DNA of 64,000 nucleotides, taken from assembly GCA_016788295.1 (NCBI GenBank), contig JAEUSY010000004.1, positions 124,001 through 188,000 of the forward strand, given 5' to 3'. The stretch comes from Flavobacteriales bacterium (GTDB lineage Bacteria > Bacteroidota > Bacteroidia > Flavobacteriales_F > PHOS-HE28). Position 1 is the first letter of the stretch. Each line of letters opens with the position of its first letter. The translations under genes and the position numbers were made by a program. Below, piece by piece: positions 1 to 7,054 of the stretch. The notes beneath the pieces were generated by a model. The model ran no database searches. It was not told where the DNA came from and was given only the letters and a program-made list of their open reading frames with translations.

Positions 1-728
1 CCCGTGATCACATACAGCATCAGCACGCGTTTGCTGCCGAGCAGCGGCTCCAGTTGCAGGCCCACCATCAGCAGCGCATACATGTTGAAGAGCAGGTGGA
101 TCACCCCGATGTGCACGAAACAGCAGGTGAGCAGGCGCCACCACTCGCCGGACATGGTGACCGCGCGGTAGTTGCCACCCCAGGTGAGCAGGTCCTCGCC
201 GGTGGGCGACATGAAGTGTACTCCCGTGGCCACCATCAGGATGTACACGAGCACGCTGATGTCCAGCAACAAGGGCGTGGCGAAGAAGTCGCGGCGCGGA
301 ATGAACACGGAACCGATGTCCTTCCAATGGAACTCGTTGGCGTGAGAGGTGCTGGCATCCAGCTGCATCACACCGCTCTCCTCCAGTTCCTTCAGTTCGG
401 CGGCCATCACTTCGGGCGTGGTGGAAACGCGTGCCAGGGCGAAGGCCTCGATCAGTTTGTCGAGGTTGACCTGATGACGCTTCTTCTTGGCAAATGGGCT
501 CCACTCCGATGGTTTGCTCAAGGCCGTGAAGCCATGCTCATCGAATTCGATCACCACATCCTCTCCTTTGGCGAAGCCCGTGGCCGGGGTCTTGGCCACC
601 ACGCGCATGGGGTGCAGGTGCTCCACGCCCCAGTTCAATGCGCGGAACGCTTGGAACAACAGGACGATGACCTCGGCCCGCGAAAGGCCTTCGGTGGAAT
701 AGCGGATGGTGGGGCGTTCAGCGGCCAT
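1..728 (-). CDS. Rhomboid family intramembrane serine protease (3' end outside window)
   Basis: The reading frame opens at the ATG at 728 and runs off the left edge, leaving about 242 residues. The first ~150 residues are a soluble region (start MAAERPTIRYSTEGLSR). They are followed by a membrane segment (LLLDISVLVYILMVATG) and then the rhomboid-type block WWRLLTCCFVHIGVIHLLFN, where the family's WR motif and HxxxN motif can be seen. The catalytic GxSG serine and the last helices would lie beyond position 1, so activity cannot be judged. Rhomboids cleave membrane proteins within the bilayer; no substrate can be inferred. It lies 41 bases downstream of pdhC and may be read through from that operon. 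Confidence 0.8.
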   Translation of the reverse strand, partial: MAAERPTIRYSTEGLSRAEVIVLLFQAFRALNWGVEHLHPMRVVAKTPATGFAKGEDVVIEFDEHGFTALSKPSEWSPFAKKKRHQVNLDKLIEAFALARVSTTPEVMAAELKELEESGVMQLDASTSHANEFHWKDIGSVFIPRRDFFATPLLLDISVLVYILMVATGVHFMSPTGEDLLTWGGNYRAVTMSGEWWRLLTCCFVHIGVIHLLFNMYALLMVGLQLEPLLGSKRVLMLYVIT

Positions 729-769
729 GGTCGGTCAAGATAGGCAACCGACAGAACGACGGCAGCACC

Positions 770-2053
770 TCAGATCGCCCCGAGGCCCAGCAGCAATGCC
801 GGTTCCTCCAGCAACTGCTTGAAGGTGTTGAGGAAGGCTGCGCCCGTGGCACCGTCCACCACGCGGTGGTCGCAACTCAGGGTCACCTTCATGGTGTGAC
901 CGGGCACGATGGCACCGTTGCGCACAACGGGTTTCTCCACGATGCCGCCCACCGCCAGGATGCACGCATCGGGCGGATTGATGATGGCCGTGAACTCCTC
1001 GATGCCGAACATGCCCAGGTTGGAGATGGTGAAGGTGTTGCCTTCCCAATCCGCAGGCTGGAGCTTTTTCTCCTTGGCCTTCTTCGCGTAGTCGCGCACC
1101 TCGGCACCAATGGTGCGCAGGGGCTTGCCATCGGCAAAGCGCACCACCGGCACCAGCAATCCCTCCTCCACCGCCACAGCCACACCGATGTGTACGTGGT
1201 GGTTGGTGCGGATGCGGTCGCCGAGCCAGCTGCTGTTCACCTTGGGATGCTGTTTCAGGGCCACGGCAGCGGCCTTGATCACCAGGTCGTTGAAGCTGAT
1301 CTTGTCCGGCGCGATGTGCTTGTTGATCGCCTCGCGGGCGTCCATGGCACGGGCCATGTCGATCTCCAACGTAAGATAGAAGTGCGGTGCGGTGAACTTG
1401 CTCTCCGCGAGGCGACGGGCAATGGTCTTGCGCATCTGGCTCACGGCCACTTCCTCAAAGCTCTCCACCTGCGGACCGGCGTAGGCCATGCCGCCACCAG
1501 TGTATCCTTCCACATCGCGCTTGGTAATGCGGCCCTCGGGACCACTGCCCTTCACACGAGCGATGTCGATGCCTTTCTCTTCGGCCAAGCGGCGCGCGAG
1601 CGGACTGGCATGCAAGCGGCCATTGGAGGCCACAGCGGGCGCAGGCGCAGCCACCGGTGCAGGACGCGGAGCTGCAACTGGTGCAGGCGCAGGTGCCGCG
1701 GCCACAGGAGCAGCAGCGGGCGCAGGAGCAGGAGCAGGAGCAGGTGCAGTTGCCTCAGCCGCGGGAGCCGGAGCGCTCTGTGCGGCATCGGCCAGCAACG
1801 CCGTGATGTCCTCACCGGCCTTGCCCAGCACGGCCAGCACGCTATCCACGGGAGCGGCCTTGCCCTTCTCCACGCCGATGTGCAACAGCACACCGTCGGT
1901 GAAGCTCTCGAACTCCATGGTGGCCTTGTCGGTCTCGATCTCGGCGAGCACCTCGCCGCTCTTCACCTTATCCCCCACCTTCTTGTGCCACGCGCTCACC
2001 ACCCCTTCGGTCATGGTGTCGCTCAACTTGGGCATGCGTACGATCTCGGCCAT
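770..2053 (-). CDS. pdhC: Pyruvate dehydrogenase E2, dihydrolipoamide acetyltransferase
   Basis: A 427-residue protein that transfers acetyl groups from lipoyl-lysine to CoA in the pyruvate dehydrogenase complex. Residues 1-80 form one lipoyl domain with the lipoylation lysine at K43 (ETDKATMEF). Residues ~85-145 are a long Ala/Pro linker. A peripheral-subunit-binding domain follows (ASPLARRLAEEKGID to KRDV). The rest is the catalytic domain ending with the active-site motif DHRVVDG (H396, D400). There is a single lipoyl domain, whereas many Bacteroidota E2 proteins carry two. It starts 33 bases after pdhA and is probably co-transcribed with it. The E1-beta gene is not in the window. A branched-chain or 2-oxoglutarate E2 is less likely given the adjacent E1-alpha. 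Confidence 0.92.
   Translation of the reverse strand: MAEIVRMPKLSDTMTEGVVSAWHKKVGDKVKSGEVLAEIETDKATMEFESFTDGVLLHIGVEKGKAAPVDSVLAVLGKAGEDITALLADAAQSAPAPAAEATAPAPAPAPAPAAAPVAAAPAPAPVAAPRPAPVAAPAPAVASNGRLHASPLARRLAEEKGIDIARVKGSGPEGRITKRDVEGYTGGGMAYAGPQVESFEEVAVSQMRKTIARRLAESKFTAPHFYLTLEIDMARAMDAREAINKHIAPDKISFNDLVIKAAAVALKQHPKVNSSWLGDRIRTNHHVHIGVAVAVEEGLLVPVVRFADGKPLRTIGAEVRDYAKKAKEKKLQPADWEGNTFTISNLGMFGIEEFTAIINPPDACILAVGGIVEKPVVRNGAIVPGHTMKVTLSCDHRVVDGATGAAFLNTFKQLLEEPALLLGLGAI
1722..1745. repeat. GCAGGA hexanucleotide repeat inside the pdhC linker
   Basis: Three GCAGGA units and one GCAGGT unit sit head to tail in the segment coding for the Ala/Pro linker of E2. Each unit adds an Ala-Pro pair on the minus strand, so copy-number change would lengthen or shorten the linker without shifting frame. 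Confidence 0.7.
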
Positions 2054-2086
2054 GTCTAAAACGCCGTAGCCCGGCGCAGGTGTTGG

Positions 2087-3133
2087 TCAGTCCTTCTCGA
2101 ATGGGTAATCCTTCTCGAAATACACGTCGTTGTAAAGTTCCTCCTCTGTGGCCATGGGGCTCTCCTCGGCGAACTTCACGGCCTCTTCCACCTCCTGCTT
2201 GATGGCCTCATCAATGGCCTCCAGCTCGGCTTCCTTGGCCCATTTGTTCTTCAGGATGGTGTCGCGCACGCCCTCAATGGGGTCCTGCTTCTTGTATTCC
2301 TCCACCTCTTCCTTGGTGCGGTACTTCTGGGGGTCGCTCATGCTGTGCCCCTTGTAGCGGTAGGTCTTGATGTCGAGCAGGTACGGTCCGTTACCGGCGC
2401 GCACATGTTCGCAGGCCATGGCAATGGCGTCGTGCACATCCTCGCAGCGCATGCCGTTCACGCCCAGTCCGGGCATGTCGTAGCTCTCGCCCAGGCGGCT
2501 CAGGTCGTGCACGTTGCTGGTGCGCTCCACGCTGGTGCCCATCGCATAGTTGTTGTTCTCCACGATGAAGATCACCGGGAGCTTCCACGTCATGGCCATG
2601 TTGAAGGTCTCGTGCAGCAGCCCCTGACGCACGGCACCATCGCCCATCATGCACAGGGTCACATGGTCCTCGCCGCGGTACTTGTCGGCGAAGGCGATGC
2701 CGGCCCCGAGGCCGATCTGCCCGCCCACGATGCCATGTCCGCCAAAGAGGTTGCGCTCCTTGTCGAAGTAGTGCATACTGCCGCCCTTGCCCTTGCTGGT
2801 GCCGGTGAGCTTACCGTAGAGCTCGGCCATCACGTTCTTCGCTGGCACGCCGAGCATGAGCGGATGGGCGTGGTCGCGATAGCCGGTGATGATGCGGTCG
2901 GTCTTACGGATGGAGGTGCTCATACCCGCCAGGATGGCCTCCTGCCCGATGTAGAGGTGGCAGAACCCACCGAACTTCTGCATGGTGTACAGCTGGCCGC
3001 ACTTCTCCTCGAAGCGGCGCATCAGCATCATCTCCTTGAACCAATGCAGGTAGGTGGCCTTGTCGAAGCTGCCCTTGGCAGGTCCGTCAGCGGTCTTGTT
3101 CGGCTTCTTGGGCGAAGCGGTCTTGGTGGTCAT
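2087..3133 (-). CDS. pdhA: Pyruvate dehydrogenase E1 component, alpha subunit
   Basis: A 348-residue thiamine-diphosphate-dependent subunit that decarboxylates pyruvate with E1-beta. The N-terminal ~25 residues are Lys/Pro-rich and variable. The body carries the family landmarks YRDHAHPLMLG, the glycine-rich stretch GGSMHYFDKERNLFGGHGIVG, and the diphosphate-binding motif starting GDGAVRQG and ending NNNYAMG. The C-terminal phosphorylation-loop-like YRYKGHSMSDPQKYR is typical of E1-alpha. It is the first gene of a pdhA-pdhC unit, with a -7 promoter element 23 bases upstream of the ATG. Confidence 0.93.
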   Translation of the reverse strand: MTTKTASPKKPNKTADGPAKGSFDKATYLHWFKEMMLMRRFEEKCGQLYTMQKFGGFCHLYIGQEAILAGMSTSIRKTDRIITGYRDHAHPLMLGVPAKNVMAELYGKLTGTSKGKGGSMHYFDKERNLFGGHGIVGGQIGLGAGIAFADKYRGEDHVTLCMMGDGAVRQGLLHETFNMAMTWKLPVIFIVENNNYAMGTSVERTSNVHDLSRLGESYDMPGLGVNGMRCEDVHDAIAMACEHVRAGNGPYLLDIKTYRYKGHSMSDPQKYRTKEEVEEYKKQDPIEGVRDTILKNKWAKEAELEAIDEAIKQEVEEAVKFAEESPMATEEELYNDVYFEKDYPFEKD

Positions 3134-3155
3134 GCAGCACGCGTTCGTGAGGGGG

Positions 3156-3163
3156 CAAATATA
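3156..3163 (-). promoter_or_regulatory. Candidate -7 promoter element for pdhA
   Basis: Read on the minus strand it is TATATTTG, a full match to the Bacteroidota -7 box TAnnTTTG. The predicted start of transcription leaves a leader of only ~15-20 bases before the pdhA ATG. No clear -33 TTG was seen at the usual spacing. Confidence 0.5.
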
Positions 3164-3191
3164 GACCGCAGCCCGCCAGCACTGCGCCCGA

Positions 3192-3674
3192 TCAAGGGTT
3201 CAGGAAGGTGGCGTCGAACGAGAAGGGCAGCAGGTCCTTGGCGCTGGCCAGTTCCACCACGGGACCACCCGGAACGGCCATCAGCAGCCGCATGGGGCCG
3301 CCCTGCCTGAACTCCTGCTCCAATAACGCCTGCCGGCAGATGCCACAGGGCGCCACGGGGCGTTCGCCTTTGGCCGCGGGAACGATGATCGCCATCACCT
3401 CCACCCTGCCATCGGCCTGGGCGGACATGGCGGCGTGCAGGGCGGTACGCTCGGCACAGATGCCCGCCGGAAAGGAGGCGTTCTCCTGGTTGTTGCCGGT
3501 CACTTGTCGGCCGTCGGCCATGCGCAACGCAGCTCCCACCATGAATCGCGAGTACGGTGCATAGGCCCTCAGCGCGGCAGCATGGGCCTCATCCACCAAG
3601 TGCCGGTCGGCGGCCGAAAGTGCATCGGCGCTGGTGTGCTCGGTGTAGTTGATCGTCACAGTACCGTGCTTCAT
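3192..3674 (-). CDS. cdd: Cytidine deaminase
   Basis: A 160-residue zinc deaminase that converts cytidine and deoxycytidine to uridine and deoxyuridine in pyrimidine salvage. The two zinc-site motifs are present: CAERTALHAA (C73, catalytic E75) and PCGICRQ (C110, C113). The open frame extends upstream to 3728, but those residues overlap a promoter-like element. The ATG at 3674 gives a normal length and a short leader, so it was chosen. It stands alone between pdhA and the divergently read VTC gene. Confidence 0.92.
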   Translation of the reverse strand: MKHGTVTINYTEHTSADALSAADRHLVDEAHAAALRAYAPYSRFMVGAALRMADGRQVTGNNQENASFPAGICAERTALHAAMSAQADGRVEVMAIIVPAAKGERPVAPCGICRQALLEQEFRQGGPMRLLMAVPGGPVVELASAKDLLPFSFDATFLNP

Positions 3675-3695
3675 GGGCGTTTGGGCAAAGGGCGT

Positions 3696-3703
3696 CGAAT
3701 TTA
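3696..3703 (-). promoter_or_regulatory. Candidate -7 promoter element for cdd
   Basis: The minus-strand sequence is TAAATTCG, matching TAnnTTTG except for C at the sixth position, a variant that recurs in this window. It lies 22 bases upstream of the chosen cdd start. Confidence 0.4.
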
Positions 3704-3759
3704 CACCCTGCGCCAATGAACCCTGCACCTACACCAACGTCCCAACACCTCGCGAACCT

Positions 3760-3767
3760 TAGTTTTG
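3760..3767 (+). promoter_or_regulatory. Candidate -7 promoter element for the VTC-domain gene
   Basis: TAGTTTTG is a full match to TAnnTTTG. It covers the upstream TTG codon at 3765, so translation more plausibly starts at the GTG at 3786. Confidence 0.45.
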
Positions 3768-3785
3768 GCAGCCTTGTTCCCACCC

Positions 3786-4538
3786 GTGACCGACCTCAAC
3801 GGCATTCTCCAGCGCTTCGAGCCCATCTCACTGACCGAGATGGACAGCGTGAAGCTGCAGAACCGGGTGGACACCAAGTACGTGTTCGCCACTTGCACAT
3901 TGCCCGGTCTCTTGGAGGCCATGGCACACGACTACCGGCTGTTGCATGTGAACGGCTCGTCCGGCAGCGCGTACCGCAGCCTCTACTTCGACACGCCGGA
4001 ACTGCAGCATTTCCGCGACCACCACAACCGCCGGACGTTCCGGAGCAAGGTGCGGTTCCGCGAGTACATCGGCAGCGACCTGGTGTTCCTGGAGGTGAAG
4101 CGCAAGACCGGCGGCGGACGCACCGACAAGGCACGCATCCGCGTGGGATCCATTCCCGAGCAGCTATCCGCCGAGCAACTGGCCTTCATACACAAGGCCA
4201 CGGGCAAGCAGGAAGAACTGGTGCCTTCGCTCTGGAACCATTTCACGCGCTACACCTTCGTGAACCGCCACACGCCCGAGCGGCTCACCATGGACATCGG
4301 CCTCAGCTTCACCGATCCGCAGGCGAAGCGCCAATTGGGCGATATCGTTGTGGCGGAGCTGAAGCAGGAACGCGCGGACCGCAGTTCGCCCTTCGTGAAG
4401 TTGATGCGCGAGCGTGGCATCCGTCCGGCCGGAATGAGCAAGTATTGCGTGGGCATGCTCCTGCTGGAGCGGCCGGTGAAACACAACGCCTTCAAGGAGG
4501 TCCTCCTCAAATTACAGCGGCTGCGCAACGCGGCCTGA
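3786..4538 (+). CDS. VTC-domain (polyphosphate polymerase-like) protein
   Basis: About 250 residues, almost wholly a VTC domain, the fold of the yeast vacuolar polyphosphate polymerase Vtc4. Family signs are the basic tunnel strands LQNRVDTKYVF, YRSLYFDTPEL, RRTFRSKVRFREY and FLEVKRK, and a late VAELKQ strand with an acidic residue. No transmembrane segment is present. It is followed after 23 bases by a DUF4956 membrane protein, a pairing often seen for bacterial VTC proteins. This suggests a polyphosphate or nucleotide-phosphate function at the membrane. Catalysis is not proven by sequence alone. The start is uncertain: GTG at 3786, TTG at 3765 or ATG at 3840. Confidence 0.82.
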   Translation: MTDLNGILQRFEPISLTEMDSVKLQNRVDTKYVFATCTLPGLLEAMAHDYRLLHVNGSSGSAYRSLYFDTPELQHFRDHHNRRTFRSKVRFREYIGSDLVFLEVKRKTGGGRTDKARIRVGSIPEQLSAEQLAFIHKATGKQEELVPSLWNHFTRYTFVNRHTPERLTMDIGLSFTDPQAKRQLGDIVVAELKQERADRSSPFVKLMRERGIRPAGMSKYCVGMLLLERPVKHNAFKEVLLKLQRLRNAA

Positions 4539-4561
4539 ACCCCAAGAACGAACGAATCGTG

Positions 4562-5212
4562 ATGAAGATCTTCGGAATGCCCGTGTTCCACAACGATATG
4601 TGGGAGCTGTTGTTCAAGTTCGGGCTGAACACCCTGGTGCTGTTCATCCTTATCCGGGTCATCTACTACCCCATCCACCGGAAGAAGGACTACCTCTTCA
4701 CCTACTTCCTGTTCAATGTGCTCATCTTCTTCCTGTGCGTGCTGCTCAACAGCGTGAAGCTCAGCATCGGCTTCGCGTTCGGCCTGTTCGCCATTTTCGG
4801 TGTGCTGCGCTACCGCACCGAACAGATCAGCATCAAGGACATGACCTACCTGTTCGCGGTGATCACCATTGCGGTGATCAATTCACTGGCGAGCAAGAAG
4901 GTGAGCGTGGCCGAACTGGTGTTCACCGACGGCATGATCCTGGTGATGACCTACGCGCTGGAGCACCTGTGGCTCACGCGGCACGAGGCCATGAAGCAGA
5001 TCATCTACGAGCGCATCGAGCTGATCAAACCGGCCAATCGCGTTCAACTATATGCCGACCTGCACGAGCGACTGGGCGTGAAGGTGAGCCGGGTGGAGAT
5101 CGGCAAGATCGATCTGCTCAAGGACACGGCGCAGTTGCGTGTGTTCTACTTCGAGGATGAACAGGGCCACGGCTCATTCACCGAGCTGGCGCCGGACAAC
5201 GGTGATGATTGA
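4562..5212 (+). CDS. DUF4956 membrane protein
   Basis: A 216-residue protein with about four hydrophobic segments in residues ~14-130 (for example LVLFILIRVIYY and LFTYFLFNVLIFFLCVLL), followed by a soluble C-terminal domain of ~85 residues. The block GFAFGLFAIFGVLRYRTE and the following ISIKDMTYLF match what is known of DUF4956. It is paired with the VTC-domain gene just upstream and probably co-transcribed. A role as membrane partner or channel for the VTC protein is inference. It ends back-to-back with ispF: its TGA is directly followed by the TCA that is ispF's stop codon on the other strand. Confidence 0.82.
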   Translation: MKIFGMPVFHNDMWELLFKFGLNTLVLFILIRVIYYPIHRKKDYLFTYFLFNVLIFFLCVLLNSVKLSIGFAFGLFAIFGVLRYRTEQISIKDMTYLFAVITIAVINSLASKKVSVAELVFTDGMILVMTYALEHLWLTRHEAMKQIIYERIELIKPANRVQLYADLHERLGVKVSRVEIGKIDLLKDTAQLRVFYFEDEQGHGSFTELAPDNGDD

Positions 5213-5692
5213 TCAGGCGCGACGCTGCACCAGGGCGACAGCGTAGGCACATACACCCTCCTCGCGGCCCACAAAACCCATCTTCTCGTTGGTGGTGGCC
5301 TTGATGCTCACGGCATCCTCGCCCACGTGAAGGAGCGGGGCCATGGTGGCACGCATGGCAGGCACGTGGGGCATGATCTTCGGGCGTTCCAGCACAAGAG
5401 TGGCGTCCACATTGCCCACTTCCCAACCGCGCTCGTGCAGCAGGTCCACCACGGCTTTCAACAACACCTTGCTATCAGCGCCTTTCCAGCGCTGGTCCGT
5501 ATCGGGGAAGTGGAAGCCGATATCGCCCAGGGCCACGGCGCCAAGCAGCGCGTCGCAGACGGCATGCAGCAATACATCGGCATCCGAGTGCCCGAGGGCA
5601 CCCACGGTATGCGGAATGAGAACACCGCCCAACCAGAGCTCCCGGCCCTCGGTAAGGCGGTGCACGTCGTAGCCGAAGCCTACACGGACCAT
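5213..5692 (-). CDS. ispF: 2-C-methyl-D-erythritol 2,4-cyclodiphosphate synthase
   Basis: A 159-residue enzyme of the MEP isoprenoid pathway that cyclises CDP-methylerythritol phosphate. The metal ligands are visible: DVH near the N-terminus (D9, H11) and H43 in the block HSDADVLLHAVCD. The GDIGFHFPDTD substrate loop and a late TTNEKMG motif are also present. Its ATG overlaps the porV stop (TAATG), so it is read with porV. Its product feeds the carotenoid operon at 25-32 kb through IPP/DMAPP. Confidence 0.95.
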   Translation of the reverse strand: MVRVGFGYDVHRLTEGRELWLGGVLIPHTVGALGHSDADVLLHAVCDALLGAVALGDIGFHFPDTDQRWKGADSKVLLKAVVDLLHERGWEVGNVDATLVLERPKIMPHVPAMRATMAPLLHVGEDAVSIKATTNEKMGFVGREEGVCAYAVALVQRRA

Positions 5693-6990
5693 TATTCAGC
5701 CGTGGGCTTCTTCTTGCCCTTATCGAAACGGAAACCGAGCGTGAACCGCAACGTGTTGGCCAGCGGGCTTCGGGCCGTGTTCGCGATCAGGTAGCTCAGG
5801 TCGAGCGAGAACACGTTATAGCGGACACCAGCACCCAGGGTCACGTACTTGCGGTTGCCCTTGGTGTAGTGCTCCCAGAAATAACCCGTGCGGAAAGCGA
5901 ACTGATCGGCGTACCAATATTCAAGACCGCCTCCGATGTTGATCTCGCGCAGTTCCTCGCGCAACCTGCTTCCGTCCTCCACAATGATGTTGCCGTTGTC
6001 ATCGTAGCTCACGTTGCCCGGAGCGTCGGAGAAGGATTGGATCATGCCGGTGGCCACACCCACGTTAGGGTTCTTGCCGCTGGCGATAACGTATTCACCT
6101 GTTGCGGGATCGAGGATCAGGGCACCGTTCTCGTCCAACTGGTAAACGGGCGGCGTGGGCACCAACAGCTTGTTCACGTCGAAAGCGAAGGTGAGCTTGT
6201 TGTACTTGTCCAGGTCCAGCGTGAAGGCAGGGCCCAAACGCAGGTTGATGGGAATGAAGTTCTGCGCAGCGGTCTCCGAGTAGGACATCTTCGCCCCGAT
6301 GTTCGAGACGTTCACACCGAAGCTGAAGGTCGCGTCCTTGTCGCCCACCTGCATGTCCGGCTTGGTGTAGAACAACGACACATCGGCAGCAACGCTCTGG
6401 CCCGCCTTGGTGTTGGCGCCCTGCACGCTGATGCCACCAGTGAGGTTGCTGTTGATGTAGCGAATGGCCACTCCACCGGAGAAATTCTCGCTGAACTGCT
6501 GCGCGAACACGAGGTCAACAGCGAACTCGGCCGGCTTGAAATCCCGGATGGTGGAACCGTTCTGGTCGGTGAAGAGGATGCTGCCCAGGTTGAAGTAGCG
6601 CAGCGAGCCCCCGATGGCGCTCTTCTTATTGCTGAGCCGCTTGTAGCCGGCCAGATAGGCAAGGCTCATATCGGGTACCAGGTTGCGCAACCACGGACTG
6701 TAGCTCATGGTGAACTCGCCATCGTGTTCGGCAAAGGCCAGTTTGGAAGGGTTCCAGTGGATCGCGTTCGCATCCGCGGAAACGGCCACGCCTCCATCGC
6801 CCATGCCACCTGCGCGGCTGTCGGGCGAGATCATGAGGAAAGGCACCGCCGTAGTGATCGTGTTGATCTGGTCATTACACTGCTGGCCACTGGACCGGAA
6901 CTGCGGATCGCAGGGTTGGGCCACCAGGCCCGCCGGCAAGGCGAGCGCGATGACCAGGAGGGTCCGTTCGAAAAGGGTGTTCAACAGCAT
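5692..6990 (-). CDS. porV: Type IX secretion outer-membrane protein PorV (LptO)
   Basis: A 432-residue FadL-like beta-barrel. In the type IX system PorV shuttles cargo from the translocon to the PorU sortase complex. The chosen ATG at 6990 gives a signal peptide (MLLNTLFERTLLVIALALPA, cleavage after AQ). An in-frame start at 7020 falls inside the promoter element. The N-terminal ISPDSRAGGMGDGGVAVSAD followed by HWNPSKLAF is the conserved PorV/PorQ signature. Alternating amphipathic strands continue to the C-terminus. It lies directly downstream of porU but has its own promoter, and is followed by ispF with a one-base stop/start overlap. Confidence 0.9.
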   Translation of the reverse strand: MLLNTLFERTLLVIALALPAGLVAQPCDPQFRSSGQQCNDQINTITTAVPFLMISPDSRAGGMGDGGVAVSADANAIHWNPSKLAFAEHDGEFTMSYSPWLRNLVPDMSLAYLAGYKRLSNKKSAIGGSLRYFNLGSILFTDQNGSTIRDFKPAEFAVDLVFAQQFSENFSGGVAIRYINSNLTGGISVQGANTKAGQSVAADVSLFYTKPDMQVGDKDATFSFGVNVSNIGAKMSYSETAAQNFIPINLRLGPAFTLDLDKYNKLTFAFDVNKLLVPTPPVYQLDENGALILDPATGEYVIASGKNPNVGVATGMIQSFSDAPGNVSYDDNGNIIVEDGSRLREELREINIGGGLEYWYADQFAFRTGYFWEHYTKGNRKYVTLGAGVRYNVFSLDLSYLIANTARSPLANTLRFTLGFRFDKGKKKPTAE

Positions 6991-7017
6991 AACAGGCAGG
7001 TCTGGTGCAAAGGACCG

Positions 7018-7025
7018 CAAATATA
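7018..7025 (-). promoter_or_regulatory. Candidate -7 promoter element for porV
   Basis: TATATTTG on the minus strand, a full TAnnTTTG match, in the 64-base gap between the porU stop and the porV start. It suggests porV can be transcribed independently of porU. Confidence 0.5.
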
Positions 7026-7054
7026 CGCGGGAAGGTGGGGGCTTATTGTGCTGA

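Noticed and set aside
1620-1790. A repeat array, considered as CRISPR or a tandem element
   Set aside because: Units are six bases, coding and in frame; there are no spacers.
3716-4561. A long N-terminal extension of the DUF4956 frame overlapping the VTC gene
   Set aside because: This part is the shifted frame of the VTC-domain gene; the real start is the ATG at 4562, where the first membrane protein segment begins.
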